Source of the DNA: Verrucomicrobiia bacterium
GTDB taxonomy: Bacteria > Verrucomicrobiota > Verrucomicrobiia > Limisphaerales > UBA8199
Assembly: GCA_035946615.1 (NCBI GenBank)
Contig: DASYZB010000062.1
Location: 1 to 57,528, forward strand
Direction: 5' to 3'
Length of the DNA stretch: 57,528 nucleotides
Made by a program: the position numbers and the translations under genes
Shown: in pieces, positions 25,170 through 34,523 of the stretch
Layout of the letters: each line of letters opens with the position of its first letter
How positions within the stretch are numbered: position 1 is the first letter of the stretch
Notes under the pieces: generated by a model
What the model saw: the letters and a program-made list of their open reading frames with translations, nothing else
What the model was told of the DNA's origin: nothing
Databases searched by the model: none

Positions 25170-28100
25170 CTAATTCGAGTTTCCGTTCCAACGGCGAGGG
25201 GGGCGTTCGGGCAAGGTCGGGTCGGCCTTTGCAAAATAGGCGTCATCACCCAGGAGTTCATTGGCGGCTTGTTGCAATTGGCGCGAGGGCGCTACGAAGA
25301 ACTTTTCGTGCGTCTCGACAATGACCTTCTGCCCCGTGGGACGGATAAAACAAAGATATAAGGGGCATTTGCCCGGATGGGCCTCAACCAGCGCGCGCAC
25401 CGGCTCAAGGGTTGACGGGCTGAAATGAGCCGTGTGAAGCCGCAGGAGGACTTGTTTGGTAAATCGCCGCGGGGCGTCTTCCAGCGCCATGATTTCCTGC
25501 GGAAAAAGCTTGGGCCGCTCATCGCCGATGTTGACCTCGCCGACAACGAAAACGGCTTTGCCAACCTGGAGCAGCTCCCTGTTCTTCTCGTAGTTTTCGT
25601 TGATGCACAGGATTTGCACCGAACCTTCAAGGTCTTCGAGGGTCAATATCGAGTAAGGTTTGCCGGATTTTTTCGACACACCGTTCTGCGCCGCCGCAAT
25701 CATTCCCCCGAGCCGGGTCAGCGCGCGGTTGGGTAATTGCGCGAGGGTTTTGGTGTTGGTTAGGGAATATTTCTCGAGTATAGCCGCGTAAGGCGTGAGC
25801 GGGTGGCCGGTCACATAAAAACCCAGCAATTCCTTTTCCTGCGCCAGCATTTCGTGCTCCGGCCATTCCTCGAGTGCGGTGTCGGCTTCCGGCTCCGCGG
25901 AGGATTTGTTTTCCAGCGCGCCAAACAGCGAGCTCTGGCCCCGTTGGCGGTCGGAGATGATGCCCGCCGCGCGGGTCAGTGTTCTGTCAATCTGCGAAAA
26001 CAATCCGGCCCGGGTTTTGCCGAAGCCATCGCAGGCGCCGGATTTGATGAGGGCTTCTAGGACCTTGCGATTAATCGTGCGGCCATCGACGCGCTGGCAC
26101 ATGTCCGCCAGCGAATGGAAGGGGCCGCCCTCGTTGCGCGCCTTGAGGATGGATTCGACTGCGACTTCGCCGATTCCTTTAATGGCAGCCAGTCCGAAGC
26201 GAATCGCCATGGCAGAGGAGGCGTTTTGCCCTGTCGGTTCCGGGATGGGATGGCAGTTCGAGCCGTTGGCAGCCGCCGGCGCCGGCTGTGCCCCCGGCTT
26301 GTTTGGCGCGAAATGCACCTGGCTTTCATTGACATCGGGCGGCAGCACCTCGATGCCCATCGCCCGCGCCTCGGCGATATATTGGCTGAGCTTCTCGGTG
26401 TCCCCCATGTCGTTGGTCATCATCGCGCAGAAGAACTCGACCGGGTAATTGGCTTTGAGATACGCGGTTTGATAGGCGACGATTGCGTAGGCGGCGGCGT
26501 GCGATTTGTTGAAGCCGTAGCCCGCGAATTTTTCGAGCAAATCAAAAATCTGGTTGGCCTTGCCAGCCGGGATGTTGTTCACGCGCGCGGCGCCTTTAAC
26601 AAAAATCTCGCGCTGTTTGGCCATTTCCTCGGTCTTCTTTTTGCCCATGGCGCGGCGTAGGAGGTCGGCGCCGCCGAGGGTGTAGCCGGCAAGGGCCTGG
26701 GCCGCCTGCATGACCTGCTCCTGGTACACCATGATGCCGTAGGTCTCACGGCAAATGGGTTCCAACAACGGGTGCGCGTATTCAATCTTCACTTCGCCGT
26801 GGCGCCGGCTGATGAACTCGGGAATCAGCTCCATCGGCCCTGGCCGATACAACGCGATGAGCGCCGTGATGTGTTCGATCGAGCTAATTTCGAACTTGCG
26901 GCACAAATCCCGCATGCCGCCGGATTCCAGTTGGAACACCCCCAATGTATTGGCTCTATTGAGCAGGTCGTAGGTCTTGGCATCATCCAACGGCAAATGA
27001 TCGATAGGAACCTCGATACCCCTGGTCTTGTGGACCAACTCGCAGGTGTTGCGGATGACGGTCAATGTCTTGAGTCCCAAAAAGTCCATCTTCAACAGGC
27101 CGAGGTCGCCAACGGGCCCCATGGCGTACTGGGTGACAATGCCGCCGTCGTCATCCTGCTTGAGTGGGAGCAAGTTGACCAGGGGTTGATCGCCAATAAC
27201 CACCCCGGCGGCATGGACGCTGGCGTTGCGCGAGAGGTCTTCGAGCGCCATGGCCGTGTCGATCAATTCGCGCGTGACTTCCTCGCTCTCATAGGCCTGT
27301 TTCAGCTCCGGTGATTGCTTGAGCGCCTTTTCCAGAGTCATTTTCAAGTCGAACGGGATCATCTTCGCCAGGCGGTCGCACTCGCCATAGCTCAAACCCA
27401 TGACACGCCCAACATCGCGCACCACAGACTTGGCGCCCAGCGTGCCGAAGGTGACGATCTGCGCGACGGCCTCCCGCCCATATTTCTGCCGGACGTACTC
27501 GATAACATCCGCGCGGCGGTCATCGGCGAAATCGATGTCGATGTCCGGCGGGTTCACGCGTTCGGGATTCAAAAAACGCTCGAACAGGAGCCCATACCGG
27601 ATGGGATCGACATTGGAGATTTCCAGCAGGTACGTCACAATCGAACCGGCGGCCGAACCGCGCGCAACGCAAGCAACGCCCTTCTGGTGGCCGTAACGGA
27701 CGAAGTCGCCGACGATCAGGAAGTAACTGATAAACCCGGTCTTTTCGATGACCTTGAGTTCGGTTTGAAGCCGATTCATGACCGCCTGGGCCGCCGCGGC
27801 CGCTTCAGATTCTGAAAGGTTGGGGGAGCTGGACGGGGTGGCCTGCTCCCCATCTGGTTCAGTGTCCGCGGCAGTCCCCGCAGTTGAACCCTTGTCTCCA
27901 TTGGCGCGCGCCGGTCCGCCTGCCGTTTCCGGCCCGGCGATTGGCGGCAGCCGCTGGGGTTCAGTAACGCGCTCGAGAACAAATTCCGTTCCCTCGACTC
28001 GCGCTTCCAATCCGTAACGCTTCTTCAAACCTTCGGCGCAAAGGCGGCGCAGGTAGCTGTCGCGCGTGAAGGGCGGGGGCGGATCGAACACCGGGTAATG

Positions 28101-28955
28101 GAGCGTGTTGAATTGGATTTCGACATTGCAGCGTTCGGCCACTTCGAGCGTGTTTTGCACCGCCTCGGGTTTTTCTGCAAAACGCGTCTTCATTTCCTCA
28201 GCCGAGCGCAGATAAAACTGTTCCTGGGCGTACTTCATGCGCTTGGTGTCGCTGAGCAGCGTCTGGGTGCCGATGCAAATCAAACAATCGTGGGCGTGGG
28301 AATGGCTTTTCTCGACGTAATGGACGTCATTGGTGGCCACCAGCTTCAGGCCGAATTCCGCGGCCCAGGGGATCAGGTGCCGGTTAACTTTTTCCTGCTC
28401 GGCAATGCCGTGGTTTTGCAGTTCGAGATAGAAATTTTCAGGTCCCAGCGTCTGCTTGAACCAATCGATGGAATCGCGGGCTTTGGCGAGTTGCTCTCTT
28501 TGGATGGCCTCGGGGATTTCGCTGGCCAGGCAGCCGGAGAGCGCGATGAGCCCTTCCTTATGGGCGGCCAGGAGCTCTTTGTCGATTCGGGGTTTGTAAT
28601 AGTAACCTTCCAGATGCGCGGCGGTGGCGAGCCGAATGAGGTTTTTGTAGCCGGTCTCATCTTTGGCAAGCAGCACCAAATGATGATACACATCCCGTCC
28701 ACCGCTGCTGCTCTTCTTTTCCAGCCGGCTGCCCGGGGCGACATACACCTCGCACCCGATTATGGGCTTGATGCCTTTGTCGCGAGCCGCCTGGTAAAAA
28801 TCAATGGCGCCGTAAAGCACCCCGTGGTCCGTTATGGCCAGCGAGGGGAATTTCAGCTCGCGCGCCTTGTCCATCAGCCGGTCCAGCCGACAGGCCCCAT
28901 CGAGCAAGGAATACTCGGTGTGCAAATGTAAGTGGACAAACTCCGCATGCGCCAT
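25170..28955 (-). CDS. dnaE: DNA polymerase III alpha subunit
   Basis: 1261 residues, about 90 more than E. coli-type DnaE. The N-terminal PHP domain begins FVHLHLHTEYSLLDG (His8, His10). The polymerase palm holds the catalytic pair in NPPDIDIDFADD (Asp471, Asp473), with GSAAGSIV upstream and RPGPMELIPEF downstream. The C-terminal part has the helix-hairpin-helix region (FGLAAIKGIG) and an OB-fold (LGGMIAAAQNGVSKKSGKPY). Two low-complexity insertions explain the extra length: residues ~330-390 (rich in Gly, Ala, Ser) and a Pro/Ala/Asn-rich segment just before the FGLAAIKGIG motif. It is the replicative polymerase; the gene stands alone. Confidence 0.97.
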   Translation of the reverse strand: MAHAEFVHLHLHTEYSLLDGACRLDRLMDKARELKFPSLAITDHGVLYGAIDFYQAARDKGIKPIIGCEVYVAPGSRLEKKSSSGGRDVYHHLVLLAKDETGYKNLIRLATAAHLEGYYYKPRIDKELLAAHKEGLIALSGCLASEIPEAIQREQLAKARDSIDWFKQTLGPENFYLELQNHGIAEQEKVNRHLIPWAAEFGLKLVATNDVHYVEKSHSHAHDCLICIGTQTLLSDTKRMKYAQEQFYLRSAEEMKTRFAEKPEAVQNTLEVAERCNVEIQFNTLHYPVFDPPPPFTRDSYLRRLCAEGLKKRYGLEARVEGTEFVLERVTEPQRLPPIAGPETAGGPARANGDKGSTAGTAADTEPDGEQATPSSSPNLSESEAAAAAQAVMNRLQTELKVIEKTGFISYFLIVGDFVRYGHQKGVACVARGSAAGSIVTYLLEISNVDPIRYGLLFERFLNPERVNPPDIDIDFADDRRADVIEYVRQKYGREAVAQIVTFGTLGAKSVVRDVGRVMGLSYGECDRLAKMIPFDLKMTLEKALKQSPELKQAYESEEVTRELIDTAMALEDLSRNASVHAAGVVIGDQPLVNLLPLKQDDDGGIVTQYAMGPVGDLGLLKMDFLGLKTLTVIRNTCELVHKTRGIEVPIDHLPLDDAKTYDLLNRANTLGVFQLESGGMRDLCRKFEISSIEHITALIALYRPGPMELIPEFISRRHGEVKIEYAHPLLEPICRETYGIMVYQEQVMQAAQALAGYTLGGADLLRRAMGKKKTEEMAKQREIFVKGAARVNNIPAGKANQIFDLLEKFAGYGFNKSHAAAYAIVAYQTAYLKANYPVEFFCAMMTNDMGDTEKLSQYIAEARAMGIEVLPPDVNESQVHFAPNKPGAQPAPAAANGSNCHPIPEPTGQNASSAMAIRFGLAAIKGIGEVAVESILKARNEGGPFHSLADMCQRVDGRTINRKVLEALIKSGACDGFGKTRAGLFSQIDRTLTRAAGIISDRQRGQSSLFGALENKSSAEPEADTALEEWPEHEMLAQEKELLGFYVTGHPLTPYAAILEKYSLTNTKTLAQLPNRALTRLGGMIAAAQNGVSKKSGKPYSILTLEDLEGSVQILCINENYEKNRELLQVGKAVFVVGEVNIGDERPKLFPQEIMALEDAPRRFTKQVLLRLHTAHFSPSTLEPVRALVEAHPGKCPLYLCFIRPTGQKVIVETHEKFFVAPSRQLQQAANELLGDDAYFAKADPTLPERPPRRWNGNSN

Positions 28956-29035
28956 GACATCAAATTACCGCCTCGGCTCGCGGCGGAGCAAGCACGAGAT
29001 GTTCACTTTCTATTAAGAATGCGTTTTAGAATTGT

Positions 29036-29119
29036 AGGAGCCGACGTGAGGAGGCTGGACGAAGACTCACATTTTGATGGGTTTTTCCTATCGATCAAAG
29101 CCTCCTCACGTCGGCTCCT
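29036..29119. repeat. Perfect 21-bp inverted repeat with 42-nt spacer
   Basis: AGGAGCCGACGTGAGGAGGC plus T at 29036-29056 is repeated exactly in reverse complement at 29099-29119. It lies 16 nt beyond the stop of the Tat oxidoreductase and upstream of the dnaE start (both minus strand), so it could terminate the former. The size and symmetry also fit a REP/MITE-like mobile palindrome. Confidence 0.85.
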
Positions 29120-29135
29120 GCGAGGCGCTTTCAGC

Positions 29136-30491
29136 TCACAACGTCCACCCTTTGCGATATTCGTAATGGAGGAGCTTGTTTGCGTCCGGATCATTTGTGA
29201 TTTTGAAATCGGCGCTGTCCCAAACCAGCTTATCGCCCCCGTTATGGATGCAGACGCTGCCAAGCAGGACCGCTTCAGTCAGTGGCCCCGCAAAATCGAA
29301 GTTCGAACGGGTGGGCGAGCCATGCTTGCAGGCCTCGATCCATTCTTTGTAATGGCCGATGGAACGGGGCAGCGTTTTGGGCGGTCGCCGGTAGCTCTGA
29401 TCCAGCGAATGGGGCAACAGCCGCGGGTGCTCTCCGCCCCAGCCGGTGACGAGCATTTTGCCTTTGTCGCCTACGAACAGGATGCCGTCTTCGGGGTCCA
29501 GTTCGCGATTGGGCTCCAACTCGGCTGGGCGCTCCGGCAGCAGCCCGCCATCATACCAATGGAGTTTGACAGCGGGCAGTTCGCCGCGCGCCGGGAATTC
29601 ATAATGGACCATCGCCGCTACCGGGACGCTTTCGGCAAAGACAGGCGTCGAGCTGGCCTGGATGGTTGTGGGCGGGCCAAGCTTGAGGGCAGAAAAGACC
29701 GGCGCCAAGTTGTGAATACCCATATCGCCCAGCCCGCCTGAACCGAAGTCCCACCAGCCACGCCATCGAAACGGCACATAAGCTGGGTTGTAAGGCCGGT
29801 ATGGGGCCGGGCCGAGCCATAAATTCCAATCGAGCGACTCCGGCTCCGGGGGGGTGTCTTTGGGCCGCTCGATGCCTTGAGCCCACCACAGCGGCATTTT
29901 TCCTCGATGCGTCGGGCGGTCGGACCACACATGCGCCTCGCGGACCGCTCCAATTGCCCCGTCCCAAAGCCAGTCGTTGATCAAGCGATTGCCCTCGAAT
30001 GCCATGCCTTGATTGCCCATTTGCGTTGCTACCCTGGCCTCGCGCGCCGCTTTGGCCACTGCTCGCGCCTCATACACGGTGCGCGTGAGGGGTTTCTCGC
30101 AATAGACGTGCTTGCCGCTTTTAATGGCCGCCATCGACACAATGGCATGGTTATGGTCCGGCGTCCCAATGACCACACCGTCGATGGATTTCTCCTTATT
30201 CAGCATCTCCCTGAAATCTTTGTAGCGTTTTGCCTTTGGATACTTGTTGAAAGTGTGCGCCGCGTGATCCTGATCCACGTCGCATAAGGCGATGATGTTT
30301 TCGCTGCTCATTTCGTCGATGTCGTTGCCGCCCTGGCCGCCAATGCCCACTCCGGCGATGTTGAGCTTATTATTCGGAGAGCTTTCACCAGCGCCCAACG
30401 CCACGTGGCTGGGCAGAAGCAGAAACGAACTTGCCGCAGTCGATGTGAACAGGAAACTGCGACGCGAGAGTTTTTTGTACGAGGCATTCAT
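29136..30491 (-). CDS. Tat-exported Gfo/Idh/MocA family oxidoreductase
   Basis: 451 residues. A twin-arginine signal (KKLSRRSFLFTSTAASSFLL) precedes the NAD(P)-binding Rossmann domain (NIAGVGIGGQGGNDIDEM, IALCDVDQDHA). The substrate-binding half carries GKHVYCEKPLTRTVYEAR, the EKP motif with the catalytic-region Lys. GNQGMAFEGNRLINDW and DFGSGGLGDMGIHNL are typical of the exported subfamily abundant in Verrucomicrobia and Planctomycetes. It probably oxidises or rearranges a sugar derivative in the periplasm with a tightly bound nucleotide; the substrate is unknown. A second member lies at 43.7 kb. Confidence 0.93.
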   Translation of the reverse strand: MNASYKKLSRRSFLFTSTAASSFLLLPSHVALGAGESSPNNKLNIAGVGIGGQGGNDIDEMSSENIIALCDVDQDHAAHTFNKYPKAKRYKDFREMLNKEKSIDGVVIGTPDHNHAIVSMAAIKSGKHVYCEKPLTRTVYEARAVAKAAREARVATQMGNQGMAFEGNRLINDWLWDGAIGAVREAHVWSDRPTHRGKMPLWWAQGIERPKDTPPEPESLDWNLWLGPAPYRPYNPAYVPFRWRGWWDFGSGGLGDMGIHNLAPVFSALKLGPPTTIQASSTPVFAESVPVAAMVHYEFPARGELPAVKLHWYDGGLLPERPAELEPNRELDPEDGILFVGDKGKMLVTGWGGEHPRLLPHSLDQSYRRPPKTLPRSIGHYKEWIEACKHGSPTRSNFDFAGPLTEAVLLGSVCIHNGGDKLVWDSADFKITNDPDANKLLHYEYRKGWTL

Positions 30492-30635
30492 ATTCGGGTG
30501 GTCCCCAGGGTAAATGAGAATGAGCGCGAGGACAAGTCAGGCCATTCTCAAAACACTCTTTTGTCAGACAAACACCTAACTCAAAATCAGACCGCTTCCG
30601 AATGCTATCCATTGGGGTCTGGTTAATTCTAAAGC

Positions 30636-30887
30636 GTGAGATCAACCAAACGACACGCTACACTTCCGATTGGCCGGACCGCCCGGCTCGCTTTTGAAAT
30701 TGATGCCATGCGCGCCGAATGCAGCAGGTCAGCCCAAATCCTGATTGGCAAATTTCCTCTCGATGAAGAGGAACTCGAAGAATGCGCGCGTTTGGATGAC
30801 GCCCTGGCTCGCGCCCAACGCCTGCTCAAAGGAACCATTCGCAGCGTGATGCTTTCCCGCCTGAACCGCAGGAGCCGGGCAAGGTAG
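30636..30887 (+). CDS. Small hypothetical protein
   Basis: 83 residues, starting GTG at 30636 (ATG at 30708 is an alternative). It is charged and mostly helical, with a central acidic stretch (FPLDEEELEECARLDDALAR) and a basic end (MLSRLNRRSRAR). No family recognised and no clear ribosome site. It fills an otherwise empty gap between two minus-strand genes; coding status is uncertain. Confidence 0.4.
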   Translation: MRSTKRHATLPIGRTARLAFEIDAMRAECSRSAQILIGKFPLDEEELEECARLDDALARAQRLLKGTIRSVMLSRLNRRSRAR

Positions 30888-30902
30888 CGCGCGCAGCCAG
30901 GT

Positions 30903-30953
30903 TCCCTCTCCCCGTCTGCGGGGAGAGGGTCAGGGAGGTGGGCCTGTTCGCTG
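30903..30953. repeat. Palindrome plus dispersed repeat at the end of the PhoPQ-related gene
   Basis: CCCTCTCCCC-GTCTGC-GGGGAGAGGG (30903-30928) is a perfect 10-bp hairpin. It adjoins and slightly overlaps the segment 30926-30953 that matches 13014-13041 in 24 of 28 positions. The last codons of the PhoPQ-related gene (QRTGPPP, stop) lie inside it. It may work as a terminator. Confidence 0.7.
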
Positions 30954-32381
30954 CCAATGGTACAGCAGCTTGTCCGGCACCACCCGCACCTGCGTTGTGA
31001 ATTTGAAAGGCGCCTGGCACCCGCTGCGAAAAGTCAGCTCCACGAAAAAGCCGGTCCAACCTTTCGCCGGCTCAGGCACTTTCGCCACATAAACCCCTTC
31101 GCTCTGCGGCGCGAGGTCTGAGGACTCCCAGTGCGGGCCGAAAGTTTCGAGGCGAAAATCCCGGGCATCGGGGTTGGTGGCCTGCCATAGTTTTACGGCC
31201 AAGGGTGCGGTCTGCGTCGTCACGCGAATGGCGCCGTCTTTTTCCAGTTCCCACCAGAAGCGGGGCAGGGCATCCCCATAGAGCAGGGCATGGTAACAAG
31301 CCAATATCGTTTCGGGCGCATCCGACCCTCGGAGCGAATGGTCCGTATTGGGGATGTAGCGCAGGTACTTTATTCCCGGCAGGTCCTTGAAATAAAACTG
31401 CGATGAATCCGGCAGGAAAAACTGGTCACCTGTATCGTTGATCAGGAACTTGGGCATCGTATAACGCCGGCGATAAGAATAGGGCTCCACAATGTCCATC
31501 AAGGCGTGGTATTGGGGCGTGCCGGTCCAATCCATTATGCCAAAGCGCTCATAATCCTGTATCGCCGGCGCCCAGAACCCATAAGCCGCGTAATGGTGCA
31601 TAAACGAGGGCTCGATGTTCAGCAGGTCAATCACAATCGGGATAATCCCGATCACTCGCCTGTCCACCGCCGCGGTGGTCCAAGTCGTCCAGCCTCTCTT
31701 TGAGGCCCCCGCCACCACGAACTTCTCCAGCTTCAGCCCGCCGGCCTCGGGCCCGGAGCAAAACGCCGTCACCGTGTCCATCGCGCGCACCGCGGCTTTG
31801 GTCATCGGCAGGCGCGCCGGCCATTTGGCATCGCCAGTGCGTAGGAACTTATCCCACGTATAGGCGATGATTGCATCCTCCGTGCGCCTCTGGGTCTCTC
31901 CGGCGAATACCAGGGGCTGATTGGGGACCATCCGCAGTTCGGTCACCACAGAATGGGTCGCCAGCGCGATCCGAAGGAGGTTGCCATCGGCCCCTTTTGG
32001 CGGCGGCCGGTCATTGGCGCCTCCGTCAATGAACAAGAGCGACTTCGAACTTTGGACCGTCTCGGGACGCACGATGATCATCCAATGTTTCCAAAGTGGA
32101 CGGTCCACCTGGTTGGTGGTCAACCAGGCCTGCGAGGTCATCTCCAGGATGAATGTGGTCTGCCCCGCGCCAGGCACGGTCTTTAGCAGGTGAAAACTAT
32201 AATTCGTATCCGGCGCGGCAACATAGTCGTCCAAAGCCGTCCGTTCTTCTCGCGGCGCCGCCGCCGCGGTAATCTGTGGACCAGTCGGAGGCGCCGTCGC
32301 CGGCCTCGAGCATCCCATTGCGAGCAACAGCGCCGCAATCGCCACGACTGCGCGCCAGCATCTTGGACTTTGTTCTTTCAT
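30930..32381 (-). CDS. PhoPQ-activated pathogenicity-related (PqaA-like) alpha/beta hydrolase
   Basis: 483 residues with an N-terminal export signal (AVVAIAALLLAMGCSR); the Cys could be lipidated but the lipobox is off consensus. The body matches the PhoPQ_related family: DDYVAAPDTNYSFHLLKTVP, SLLFIDGGANDRPPP, and the nucleophile elbow VVAGASKRGWTTW, followed by IVIDLLNIEPSFMHHYAAYG and KFLINDTGDQFFLPDSSQFY, which places the Asp, and YIPNTDHSL, which places the His of a hydrolase triad. The role of the family is not established; exported ester or peptide hydrolysis is plausible. The extreme C-terminus is encoded by a dispersed repeat. Confidence 0.9.
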   Translation of the reverse strand: MKEQSPRCWRAVVAIAALLLAMGCSRPATAPPTGPQITAAAAPREERTALDDYVAAPDTNYSFHLLKTVPGAGQTTFILEMTSQAWLTTNQVDRPLWKHWMIIVRPETVQSSKSLLFIDGGANDRPPPKGADGNLLRIALATHSVVTELRMVPNQPLVFAGETQRRTEDAIIAYTWDKFLRTGDAKWPARLPMTKAAVRAMDTVTAFCSGPEAGGLKLEKFVVAGASKRGWTTWTTAAVDRRVIGIIPIVIDLLNIEPSFMHHYAAYGFWAPAIQDYERFGIMDWTGTPQYHALMDIVEPYSYRRRYTMPKFLINDTGDQFFLPDSSQFYFKDLPGIKYLRYIPNTDHSLRGSDAPETILACYHALLYGDALPRFWWELEKDGAIRVTTQTAPLAVKLWQATNPDARDFRLETFGPHWESSDLAPQSEGVYVAKVPEPAKGWTGFFVELTFRSGCQAPFKFTTQVRVVPDKLLYHWQRTGPPP

Positions 32382-32393
32382 AATAAACCCCGT

Positions 32394-33407
32394 TTAACTG
32401 CTCACCTTGATCTGCCCGGCCCGATGGCGTTTCAACAACTCGATATCCGCATCCACCATCAGCCGGGCGAGGTCCGCAAAACGTGTCTTTGGCGCCCAAC
32501 CCAATTCACGCTTTGCTTTGCTGTAATCGCCAATCAGCAAATCCACCTCGGCTGGCCGGTAATAGCGCGGGTCGATATCGACGTGCTCCTCCCAGTTCAA
32601 GCCCGCATGACCGAAGGCCACTTCCAAAAACTCCCGCACCGAATGCGTTTCATTAGTGGCGATGACGTAATCGTCGCCTTTATCCTTTTGCAGCATCAGC
32701 CACATCGCCTCGACATACTCCTTCGCGTAGCCCCAGTCCCGCTTGGCATCCAGGTTGCCCAGAAACAATTTCTTTTCCAGACCTGCCTTGATATGCGCCA
32801 CCGCCCGCGTGATCTTGCGCGTCACAAACGTCTCTCCGCGCCGGGGTGATTCATGATTGAACAAAATGCCGTTGTTGGCGTGCAGCCCGTAGGACTCGCG
32901 GTAATTGACCGTTATCCAATAAGAAAACAGCTTCGCGCAGCCGTAGGGGCTGCGCGGATAAAAAGCCGTCTTCTCGGTTTGCGGCACCTCGCGCGCCATG
33001 CCGAACATCTCGCTCGATGAGGCCTGATAAAACCGCGGGCGAATGCCCGTCTCGCGTATGGCCTCCAGCAGCCTTACCGTGCCGGTGGCGGTGATGTCCG
33101 ACGTGTACTCCGGGCTGTCGAAACTCACGCGCACATGGCTCTGGGCCGCCAGGTTATAGACCTCCTCCGGTTGAATCTTGCCAATCAAGCGCGCCACGCC
33201 GCTGGCGTCGCTCAGGTCACCGTAATGCAGGAACAGCCGGCTGCGACCCGAATGGGGGTCCTGGTAAATGGGCTCCAGGCGGCCTGTGTTGAACGTGCTG
33301 GCGCGGCGGATAATGCCATGGACCTCATAGCCTTTGCCCAGCAGCAACTCGGCCAGATACGACCCATCCTGCCCGGTGATGCCGGTTATTAACGCCTTTT
33401 TGGCCAT
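32394..33407 (-). CDS. gmd: GDP-mannose 4,6-dehydratase
   Basis: 337 residues from ATG 33407 ([20 protein letters not shown]); the frame extends upstream but this is the standard family start. The extended SDR features are complete: TGxxGxxG dinucleotide site, [18 protein letters not shown], the catalytic region ASSSEMFG and [15 protein letters not shown] (YxxxK), and [19 protein letters not shown]. It converts GDP-mannose to GDP-4-keto-6-deoxymannose for fucose- or rhamnose-type sugars. The partner that makes GDP-mannose, manC, is at 49.5 kb; no GDP-fucose synthase is in the window. It ends 12 nt before the PhoPQ-related gene. Confidence 0.96.
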   Translation of the reverse strand: MAKKALITGITGQDGSYLAELLLGKGYEVHGIIRRASTFNTGRLEPIYQDPHSGRSRLFLHYGDLSDASGVARLIGKIQPEEVYNLAAQSHVRVSFDSPEYTSDITATGTVRLLEAIRETGIRPRFYQASSSEMFGMAREVPQTEKTAFYPRSPYGCAKLFSYWITVNYRESYGLHANNGILFNHESPRRGETFVTRKITRAVAHIKAGLEKKLFLGNLDAKRDWGYAKEYVEAMWLMLQKDKGDDYVIATNETHSVREFLEVAFGHAGLNWEEHVDIDPRYYRPAEVDLLIGDYSKAKRELGWAPKTRFADLARLMVDADIELLKRHRAGQIKVSS

Positions 33408-33488
33408 GGCCAGTAGCTTTAGCAAGCCCCTCTCCCAACACAAGCCCGCAAATGCCTGAACGTGCAAACCGGGTTTTAAGGCACCCCT

Positions 33489-33518
33489 CCTTTGCGTTCT
33501 TTGCACTCTCTTGCGGCT
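33489..33518 (-). repeat. CGCAAAGA-type dispersed repeat, single arm
   Basis: Reverse complement begins AGCCGCAAGAGAGTGCAAAG and continues AACGCAAAGG. It belongs to the family AGCCGCAAAAGAACnCAAAG also seen at 33992-34133 and 39914-39989. It lies in the divergent gap between gmd and nuoA. Confidence 0.55.
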
Positions 33519-33582
33519 GATAATTACCCCCTCTGTGCGGCTTTGCGCTTGCCACGACCTTTCCCCCTCTTACATTCCTCTG

Positions 33583-33969
33583 ATGGAACAGTCGCAATTG
33601 CTCCAATACCTTCCGGTGTTGATGCTCGGGGTGCTGGCCGTCCTCTTTTCGGCGGGGATGCTTGTGGGCTCCGTTATTCTGGGCAAAAAGGGCAAGCGCC
33701 CTCCCATCAAAGACACCCCCTACGAATGCGGCATGCTCCCCGTCGGCCCTGGCAACACCCGGCTTTCCATCCGCTTTTATCTTGTCGCCATGCTCTTCAT
33801 CCTCTTCGACATCGAAGTGGTCTTCCTCTATCCCTGGGCTGTCATTTACAAACAGATGCTCACGGAAAATCCCGGTGTCATCCTCGGCTCGATGCTCTCC
33901 TTCCTGGGCATCCTTTTCGTGGGCTACCTCTACGCCCTCAAAAAGGGCGCCTTCGATTGGAAGCACTGA
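33583..33969 (+). CDS. nuoA: NADH-quinone oxidoreductase subunit A
   Basis: 128 residues from ATG 33583 (MEQSQLLQYLPVLMLGVLAV). Three transmembrane helices and the family's conserved loop (KDTPYECGMLPVGPGNTRLS then IRFYLVAMLFILFDIEVVFL) identify the ND3/NuoA subunit of complex I. It sits in the inner membrane at the junction of the quinone channel and the proton-pumping arm. It is usually first in the nuoA-N operon; here no other nuo gene follows within 23 kb, so it is an isolated copy. Confidence 0.95.
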   Translation: MEQSQLLQYLPVLMLGVLAVLFSAGMLVGSVILGKKGKRPPIKDTPYECGMLPVGPGNTRLSIRFYLVAMLFILFDIEVVFLYPWAVIYKQMLTENPGVILGSMLSFLGILFVGYLYALKKGAFDWKH

Positions 33970-33991
33970 AGGCGCCGCAAAGGGGCGATCA

Positions 33992-34133
33992 TTCGCGGCG
34001 AAAGAACGCAAAGATCGCAAAGAAGTTGAGGGTAATCGCTCAGCCCCTTCCAAGGCCCAAGGCGCATAACGCGGTCCCCAGAGGGTTTTCCCTTCTCCCT
34101 TCTCTTTGCGTTCTATGAGTTCTTTTGCGGCAT
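33992..34133. repeat. CGCAAAGA-type inverted pair downstream of nuoA
   Basis: Left arm 33992-34032 reads GCGGCGAAAGAACGCAAAGA and TCGCAAAG; right arm 34097-34133 is its approximate reverse complement (TCTCTTTGCGTTCT ... TTCTTTTGCGGC). About 65 nt separate them. Likely a terminator-like or REP-like element. Confidence 0.55.
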
Positions 34134-34201
34134 CTCCCCCCAAAATACACGGGTTTCCACCCACTTAACTCCTTCCCATTCTGGTTTATAGCAGAGCGGT
34201 T

Positions 34202-34459
34202 ATGACGAATAAATACGTGATCAAATGGAAATCGAAAGTCAACGGACGCGCCGGCAAGGGCACCAAACTTTTCGATCTTGAACAAGCCACCCAACTCGTC
34301 GAGGAACTCAACACCGAATACCCCGACATCGACCATGAACTCCTGGCCGCTGGACCCCAACACGGCGCCGCACCCTTCCCGACGGAACCTCGGTACGAGG
34401 CACCCACACCCAACCCTGAGCAACCAAACCCTATCCACGTCCTCTCGTTTCGCCAGTAA
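34202..34459 (+). CDS. Small conserved hypothetical protein
   Basis: 85 residues from ATG 34202. The first 50 residues look structured (KYVIKWKSKVNGRAGKGTKL, FDLEQATQLVEELNTEYPDI) and I believe similar short proteins occur in other Verrucomicrobia. The last 35 are Pro-rich and probably disordered. No known function, no membrane segment. Confidence 0.65.
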   Translation: MTNKYVIKWKSKVNGRAGKGTKLFDLEQATQLVEELNTEYPDIDHELLAAGPQHGAAPFPTEPRYEAPTPNPEQPNPIHVLSFRQ

Positions 34460-34523
34460 TCCGCCCTTCTTTCCTCATCCTGGCCCTTCATAATTGCCCG
34501 CCCTTGGTGTAGATTAGCTCTGC

